Origin: Lineus longissimus
Lineage: Eukaryota; Nemertea; Pilidiophora; Heteronemertea; Lineidae
Reading direction: 5' to 3'
DNA: 64,000 nt
Assembly (NCBI RefSeq): GCF_910592395.1
Contig: NC_088312.1
Span: 8,370,001-8,434,000, forward strand
This document shows positions 1 to 9,000 of this stretch, one piece after another (the stretch's first letter is position 1; each line of letters begins with the position of its first letter). Both the position numbers and the translations under genes were made by a program. The notes below the pieces were generated by a model. It did not search any database. It saw nothing but the letters and a program-made list of their open reading frames with translations, and was not told the DNA's origin.

Positions 1-82
1 TTGGCTGGCATTCTGGCCAAGTTTTGTTGACTTGGTGTGACTGTGAACCTTAATGATTTAGTGTTTTTTGTTGGCTTTCCAG

Positions 83-3000
83 GGTAAAGAGGTCGCTACT
101 AACATCGTTCGTCTTGCCGAGGGCACTGTGATATTTGAGGATATCTCCTTAGATCGGGTCCGTGGAAGGATACTTAAGACACTCAAAAGTGCTCACAACC
201 GTCGCCAGAGTGACCCTCTTGCCGGGAGGATAGTTTATGAAACTCAGACTGGGTAGGTAAAAACACGACATACACAGCCCTAGTTTATAAGATACTTGTC
301 GGAGGAACTGGGTGCATCGTGGGAGGCTGAAGAAGATATTGTACCTGCACAGTGGAAAGGCCCTGAATCGGACTGTTCAATGGTGTTGTCTGTGTACTAG
401 GAGGTGCCTAAGGAGCTCTGACATGGTTGCGCTTCACTTAACATCGGGAACAAGTCGTACTGTTCACAGATATTCTAAATGTTGGGCATACAGTGTGATT
501 GTCACTTCTTCATTTAACTCAAACTTTAAACTTTTTCAGGCAAGTTGAGATTCCATACGGGGACAAAGATCAGACTGGAGACTTCACCATGCACGCTGGC
601 GATCTGATAGAATTCAACATTGCGACTGACAGACGCGATAAATTACAACGTGCGACAAACATCGCCGTCATCGAAGACACGTTCAAAGTGTCTGGTGAGA
701 AGCGTGAGACTGGTATGATAGCGACATTGAAGGAGGGCTATGGTTTCATTAAATGTATCGAGCGCGAAGGTCGTATGTTCTTCCACTTCAGCGAGATGCT
801 GGACCCGTCCAAGGAACCACAGCTGCAAGATGAAGTACAGTTCACAGTTGTACAGGTCAGTATGTTTTTTTACTCCCTAAGAGATCTGGAACTATTTTGT
901 AAACATTTCGGAAAGTGTAAAGGTACCAGTAATCTTGAGATGAATGGTACTGTCAGAAAGTGCTCATCCAGAGCTTTCCAATACCAGAGCCCATTTATAG
1001 GTATACTTCAACTTTTTGGGACAGTTTATGTGTCAACTCCAACAGTCCATGATCATCAGTGGACATACAGTGTATGTATATTGGTCATCTTTCCCATGCA
1101 TCAGGTTTTATGAAATCAAACTATTTACCTATTCTGTATCATTTGTATTTTTCAGGACCCCTCCTCACCAAACCGCGAAATTGGCATCCGCATCAAATAC
1201 CTTCCGAAAGGAACTCTATCTTTCCAGTCTGTTTCTACAGAACGTTTCCAAGGCTTTGTGGATAAGTTGCCTGCTAATCACAAAAGTCCAAGTAAGTGTT
1301 CCAATTTATGTCTTTTCGGGGAACCTCATCAGTGAAAGGGGTAGCTGATTAGACTGGCAGCCTGTGGATCTGTGGTTAGGATCCCAGTAAAGGTAACTCG
1401 ATGTGATAGATGATATGTGCATCAATAAGTTGGTTTAATTTTCACCAACTTTTCTTTTATAGGCAAAAATAACAAAGACGCTGAGCAGGGCCTCATCATG
1501 TTTGAGATCAACGGGAACAAACAAACCATTCCTTACGTACCAAAAGACATCCAAGATCTTCGTGCTGTACCCAAGTATGGCGACAGGGTTAGTGTCAACA
1601 TTATTATCAATTGAATTAAATTAAAATAACAAAGATGCTGAACAAGGTCTCATGATGTTTGAGATCAACGGGAACAAACAAATCATTCCTTACGCACCAA
1701 AAGACATCCAAGATCTTCGTGCTGTACCCAAGTATGACGTAAGTGAAATATAAGCCAACACTGCGGCAGCAGCTGAGGTTTTGGGTGAAATTATGACTTT
1801 GCCTGAGCAACATAACCAAGGTGTTTTAGAATATCTGACCATTACTTTAATTCCAGGTTGAATTCAGCATCTCTGAAAGCAAGAGAAACAACAACAAGAT
1901 AGCCATTAACGTCAAACTGATGAGTCGCTCATCAATGACTCGTCATCTCGGTTTTGTCGCCACAATCAAAGACGCATTTGGTTTTATAGAAACAGCTGAA
2001 CATGACAGAGAGGTCTTCTTCCACTTTAGGTAAGTTATACTGTGTACTCGAGCTTAAGTTGTGAATGTTTTTGGTTCCGGTATTTCTCTGGTGTGTATAA
2101 CATGCGAAGGTATGTTACTTGGCCCTTAGCCAGTCTATCCTGAAACTTCAGTAGACCTACTATGAGCTTCTCGGACAGCGCTTCAACCTGATCATTTCTG
2201 ACAACCTATTATGCACCTTTCTCTTGAGTAGAGTAAGCAAGTTAGACTTGTAAATACGTAGACTTACCAAGAGTCTCATGCCAACTGTGGGGTACAAACC
2301 AGCGACCTCTTATCCGCTAGCAGAGAGTCCAAGTTACTACGCCACAACTGTTTACATTTTAAATGTTTGTATCTTACAGTGCATTTGATGGAGAGCCTGG
2401 TGACCTTGACGTGGGCGATGAAGTGGAGTACCAATTGACGAGGAAGACGGCCAAAGTTAGTGCCGAATACATTAGGAAGCTGAACAAGGGCACCGTGGCA
2501 CCAGAGGATGTACTGCCAGGATTCATTGAAGGCAGAATCATTCGTCCAATGCGTATCATCAACCCAGACCAAGATGAATATCCCGGTCTTGTACAAGTTG
2601 GATTCGAAGGTATGCTGACTTTATAGATTTGTACTCTTTGTTTACTACCAACCTGGGCAACTTATTGTGATGATCTTAAAGTGGAGTGAGAATGTTCTTG
2701 GGCTCATGGGAAATGCCTTTTGATAAATTGGTTGCAACATGTAATTTACCCTGCTATAGCCTGCAGTGCATTGCAATCTAAGTCGGGTTTGTTAACGTCT
2801 TCTTAATACTCCAGGTTTTTCTTTCAGATGATTCCAATCCAATCACCTATCAGTATGGCATAACCAGTCTTACAGACAAGAAGGACTTCCTACAGAAGGG
2901 CGATGCTGTCAAATTCCAGTTATCTGTCATCCGTTCAACTGGCAAGAAGCGCGCCACAAACATCACCGCTATTAGGAAGTTTATTCGAACAAAGGTGGAT

Positions 3001-6000
3001 TCAGTCAAAGGCCAAGTATGTTGAGGCGGCAGAATTCCCTTCTCCCTTTACAGCATTCAGCTCTACAAGTCTGAGGATTTTGTGTCAACATCACTTTACA
3101 TATTTACCTCCTATGGGAGATCTTTAGCGTGTCTGGGCATCGACAATCTTCTACTAAGGATATGTCCCCTTAAAAGGGTTAGTCACCAAAACCTAATGGC
3201 TGTACATGTACATCTGGAGTACTGATCTGTGTCTGCCCTACTATCCTTTGTCAGTAGGGTTCTTATCATAACTTCTGACACTTCTTTTTTCTGATATTTA
3301 TGTCCGTCTGGTGGAATAATTTGCACCTAATCCTATTTCCAGTTCGGGTTTTTGAATTATGAAGTTGAGGAGGGCAAGAAACTCTTTTTCCACATGACAG
3401 AGGTCCACGATGGTGCAGACATCCAACCTGGGGACGAGGTCGAGTTTGTTGTTGTCCAGAATCAACGAAATGGAAAATACTCAGCGTGCAGTCTAAGGAA
3501 ACTACAGTAAGTACAATTTTTGTTCAGATTCATAATATATAAGTCATCCAATTTTATGTCGTTCATACTCTACCCAGGTCAGACTTTTGCATATGTACTC
3601 ATATCGGATCTACCCGAGGAATTATTTAACTAATTACATTAGAAAATAACCAGCCAGTTCACAAGGCTACGTCCAGGCGGCGCCCCTGTACAGCCCATCA
3701 ACCGTGCAAGCCGCCATATTGCCAGTACTTTTTCCTCGGCGCCTTGTATCACAAGCACCGAGTTTCTGCTGCTGTTTGCGTTGATTCCCCCGCGACAGTA
3801 TTGAGAAGGATCCTCCCCCGGACGTCCGTTTTGGAGCTGCCGATTTCAGGAAGCGGGTGAGACCATTCCTTTACCCATCTTTCTCTGAATTCGTCATTTA
3901 GAACGCTTTTTCTTCGCCGTTCTCCCAAAAATTTTTCTCGCTCCAGGCTCCGGTCACGTGACCAAATAAATCCAAGTTTTTCTTATCGTTCACTTTCTTT
4001 GTGTGGCCTCTCAAGATGCTGGCTCTGCCGCTCTTGTTAGCGTCCTTCTTGTCCTTATTGGGCTTTCCAGCCCTCTTATTGGGCCTGTTACCCTTCTGGG
4101 TATTCAGGTGCCCGGGTGCCGGTGTATCGGGGATTATTAGTCCCCGTCCCGGTTCGTCCCCGGCTCGCCAGTCCGCCCCGTCGGACTCGGCGACTGCGGT
4201 TTCGTCCGCTGCCGGGACGCTGCCTTCTGCTTCTCCGGCCCCTCGGCCGTCGAAGAAGCAGAAGCCGACCCGGAGAGGCCCCAGAAAGTCTGGTGCGGCC
4301 TCTTCTAAGTCCCCCTCCGCTGTTTCTTCTCAGCGGGGGCGAGGCCCCCGGAGCTCTGGGGCCGTTTCGGCGCCCGACTCCGGGGCTCGGGCCGGGCACC
4401 CTCCATTCGGAGGTGTGCCCCCCGGGTTCTCTCCTAGGTTGAGCGCCGGTGACCCCCTCATCGGGGCGCCCCCTAGGGAGATTGGCTCCTCCCCCCTTTC
4501 ACAGGGGGTCGAAGTGAGCGGGACTCTGGACGCTTTGCGTCCCGATCCCCTGGGCGTGGAGCATACCCCGCTGGAGGCAGACCTCCTGATTCAGGAACTC
4601 CTCCGGCTACCGGCCGTGGAGTCCTTAGTCACGTCTAAGCCCCCACCTGGCCGGGTTTCCTCCGCCCTCCCCCGTCGGGACCCCCCTGCTGCGGCATTGG
4701 GTCGTCCCCCGTCCTCCTCCGGGTTGGATGTGCCTCCGGCAGTGTCTTCGGTTGTGACTGTCTCGTCAGATCACACCGTCACATCTGACCGCTCTGAGGC
4801 GACGGGGCGTATCCCATCGGGTTATGAGGCCTGGCAGGCGGCTCACCCCAATTTCCGTCCCCTTCTGAGGACGTCGACCGCCTCCCCGTGGGTTACTGCA
4901 GGCTCGGGCGTCACCCCCCCTGTTCTGCCGCCCCCTCTTGTCTCGCACGGAGGTGACCTACCCCCCTGGGGTAGGGGTGCGACAATGGGGCATTACGTCC
5001 GTTCTAGAGACCCTAGGGTCTGTCCGGACGTCGGGAGGGTTCGCCCCACGATTTCGCCGGTGCGACCCCGTCCCTCCCTGTCTGGCTCTGCGGGTCTGAG
5101 CTCCACCCCCTTTGTGGTGAGTAGCCCCCCGCCATCCCTGCCTGCCCCAGGTATGTCCAGACAGGATCCCCGGCCTATCGCACCGGGCCTTACGGCCCAG
5201 CAGCGTCAGGTCCTGCAGAGTTTGGCTGCCCATCTGGAGACCAAAAATCTCTCAGATAGGGCCCCTCAGCAGCAGGCCGGGAGACCAGTGGCCTTTGAGC
5301 TGCCCCAAGTCCCCATGGAGGTCGACTATCAATTCGATGAGTCGCAATCTTCCATCGGGCAGGCCCCTCAGGCTGACTGCCCCTCTGGAACAGAGGACCC
5401 CACCATTGTGGCTGGGATGCGCGATCTTCGCGCGCTCGTCCGGCAGTTCGTGCCGACCGAGCATTGTCCTCTCCCGCCGGTCAACCCCGCGCTCGGCCGT
5501 GCTCCCTTCGATCTTTTCGGGGATGCCGACGAGCCGGACTTGGCTGCCGTGCCGGACCGGGCACTCGATGAGTTGCCCCCCTCCCCTGCCTTGATCAGAG
5601 CCTCTCATTGGCTCGATTCAACGCTTAGGGACACGGCGCCGTCCTGCGGGGGCCACCAGCGCTCCCTGGTCTCGACTTTGCCGTCGACTGGACCGGGAGC
5701 CTGGACGAAGGCGGGGAAGCGCTTCACGGCCACTTCCCCTCACAGTCCTTCGTATAGGCCAGAATACTATAGAGTATCGCCGTCGGGGACTGACCCGGTC
5801 TCACTCATCCCCTTGAGGGATGATGTGCAGCTCGCCGGGTTGGTCGTTCCGAAAGTCCTCACGTCTGCTCCTATGAGGGATGCCAAGAACGATGAGGCCC
5901 TGGCCAAGGAGACGCAGTCGGTGTTATCGTACGCCGACTTGACGCTCTGTGCCCTGTCCAGGTCGTTGGCTGCGGACGCCACGGATGAGCAACGCATCCT

Positions 6001-9000
6001 GGCTATGTCCTTACAGCAGTCACTGCAACATGCCAGTGACTTAGCTGCCAAACAAGCAGCCAACGCGGTGCTGAAGCGCCGGGACCTCCTCATCGAGGGG
6101 CTGAGTGTGGTCCGCGCCCAGTTTCTGCGCGGGGCCTTGCGGACCGCCCCTTTGGGCGGTCCCTTCTTATTCCACGATTCGCTACCTGATACCTTAGGGG
6201 CTCAGCGCGAGTCGGATAAGAGTCGTGAGGGGGACCCTCCTCCCCCCAGACAGGCCCCCCGCCCGCGTTCCTCTTCATGGTCCGCGGGCCGGGGACGTCA
6301 GCCGGAGTTTAGACGCCCCCGGGGTGCGTCGGCCTCTCGTGGGCCCTCGGCCTCGCAGGGCTCCTCCGGGTCTTTTCGTCCCCGAGGGCAGACAGAAGCT
6401 GCGGCTCCAGCCCGCCCCTCCAATAAGCGCCACCGCTCCTCAGGTCAGGGCGGAGGTGGCGGGCAGCCCAAGCGCCCCTTCCGGCCACAACAGCGGAAGG
6501 GTCGCGGGGGCAGGCGTCGGTGACTTGTCACCTTCTCCTCGGGCGCTAATAGGCGACACTCCCTCGGTCTCTGTCGTTGGGGGCCGACTGCGCCATTTCG
6601 CAGCCTTTTGGGTCGGATGGTGTCAAAAAGGCTCCCCAGTCCCGGACATGCTCCGGCACGGGGTTCGCCTCGATTTTGCCCATCCTCCCCCAACGACATC
6701 GACTCCCCACCCGGTATTACCCCCCGTGGACCCGGCCAGGGCCGAAGCCCTTCGGTCCGAGGTCAACTCCCTCCTCCAGAAGGAGGCTGTCACGGTGGTG
6801 GAAGACCACTCCTCCCCGGGCTTTTACAGCCACATCTTCTTGGTTCCGAAGAAGTCGGGAAAATGGAGATTGGTCATAGACCTGTCCAGCCTGAACCGGT
6901 TCCTCAGGGTACCCAGTTTCAGGATGGAAACAACAAGGTCAGTGGCAACAGCGGTGCAGCCCGACGATTGGGCCGTCTCCATGGACTTGCAGGATGCGTA
7001 TTTTCACATCCCAGTCCATCCAGACTTTCAACATTTCCTTCGCTTTTACTTCGAAGGCAAAATTTATCAGTTTCAGGCCTTGCCTTTCGGCCTGGCTTCC
7101 GCTCCGCTTATTTTCACAACCGTCGTCAGGGCGTTCGCCGCCCCGTTTCACGCCTTGGGCTTCAAGCTCCATTGCTACTTGGACGACTGGCTGCTGCGTT
7201 GCCAATCCCGTCCCCGTCTTCTCAAGCAGACTCGGTTCTTGCTCAAGACGGCGACCCAGGCCGGGTGGATAACAAACTTAGAAAAATCCGAGCTAGACCC
7301 GTCTCAGGATTTTGTCTTCGTGGGAGTACGTTTCCGTACCAGAGAGGGCCTCATGTCCCCACCTCAGGACCGGGTCACCAAGATCCGGTCTCTGATTCGG
7401 GCTTTCCGTCGTCGAGACAGCGCCACAGCCAGACAGTTCCTGTCCCTGCTGGGCCTGCTCAATTCGGCGGCGGACCAGGTTCCTCTCGGTCGCCTGTATA
7501 TGCGCCCCCTCCAGCTCCTCCTACTCTCGAGTTGGCGCCCCTTCTCGGACCCACTCGATCGAGCAGTAGCACTCCCTTCCATGCTACTGGAGGACGTTTG
7601 GAGGTTCTGGGGGACGGGGACGGAGCTCCTCCGCGGGGTGCAGCTCCGTCCGTTACCCCCCCAGATGTCCCTCTTCACGGACGCCTCCCTCTTCGGATGG
7701 GGGGCTCACCTGAACGAGGGCGACCTGACCACCAAGGGCACGTGGTCAGGGGAGGAGTCTCGCCTTTCGATCAATATTCTCGAAATGCAGGCTGTCATCC
7801 TAGCCGTGAAGGCCTTTTCGTCCCGGTTACGGGGTCACAGGGTATCTCTGTTCTCCGACAACTCGACTGTCGTCGCCTATATTCGGAGACAAGGGGGAAC
7901 GAGGTCCGACACTCTGTGTCGTCTGACATGGGACCTCCTACAATTTTGTCGTCGGCTGGACATCCAGCTCTTCCCCCGTCACATCCCCGGCAAGAGGAAC
8001 ATCCTGGCGGATGCTCTCTCCAGAGCCGATCGCTTAGTCCAGACCGAGTGGACCCTCCATCAGGAGATTGTGTCCCGGCTGGCCGGGATGTGGGATGCGC
8101 CGATTGTGGACCTTTTCGCCACTCGCCTCAACAAGAGATTCACCCTGTATTACTCCCCTCTCCCGGACGACGAGGCCTTGGGAGTAGACAGCCTGTCGGC
8201 CTCCTGGGACGGCCTCAATGCTTATGCATTCCCGCCAACCCCTCTGTTGCTGCCGGTTCTGAACAAAGTGGCCTCATCGCGCGTCAGGCTTTGCCTGATC
8301 GCCCCTTGTTGGCCGAACCAAGCTTGGTTCCCGGTGTTGCTGGAGCTCCTGACGGACCACCCCCGCAGATTGCCGGAGTGGGACCGCCTGCTATATCACC
8401 CGATAGGCCGGGTCTACCATCAGGACCCTTCTTTCTACAGGCTTCACGCCTGGAGACTATCGGGCATTTCCTCCGAGAGAGAGGCTTTTCGGAGGACGTT
8501 ATCCGAAAAGTCGCTCAGCCTCAGAGACAGTCTACCCTTACATCATACGACAGTAAGTGGCTCGTCTTTCGAGACTGGTGCGGAGAGCACGGAGTTTCTC
8601 CGATCGCTCCCACTCTTCCCAACTTCCTCGATTTCCTAAACTTTTTGTTTACGGTTCGGAAGTTTTCGGTCCAGGGGGTTAAGGGCTATCGCTCTGCCAT
8701 TGCCGTCACCCTTAGACTGACAGGCTCCTGGCAACCGGCTTGGGACGACGCCTTGTCATCGTTGCTTCGCAACATGTCTCTGGAGCGTCCCCGCTCCTTA
8801 CATTGCGTCCCCAAGTGGGATCTCTCGGTGGTGTTACGGGCTCTTATGAGATTTCCATTCGAGCCCTTGCACCTAGCAGATAGGAAGCATCTTACCTTTA
8901 AGACCGTCTTCTTGGTGGCCTTAGCTACGGCCCAGAGACGGTCCGAGCTCCATGCCCTAGCTTTTGACAAGCTAGCCTTCAATGAGAGGGGCGCGGTCCT

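Noticed and set aside
6608-8407. Long plus-strand open frame over the RT region, continuous with the recombinase frame
   Set aside because: It overlaps the well-supported RT/RNase H frame, has no family motifs and is Pro/Gly/Arg-rich, as expected for a shadow frame in GC-rich coding DNA. Only the part after about 8408 looks like real protein.
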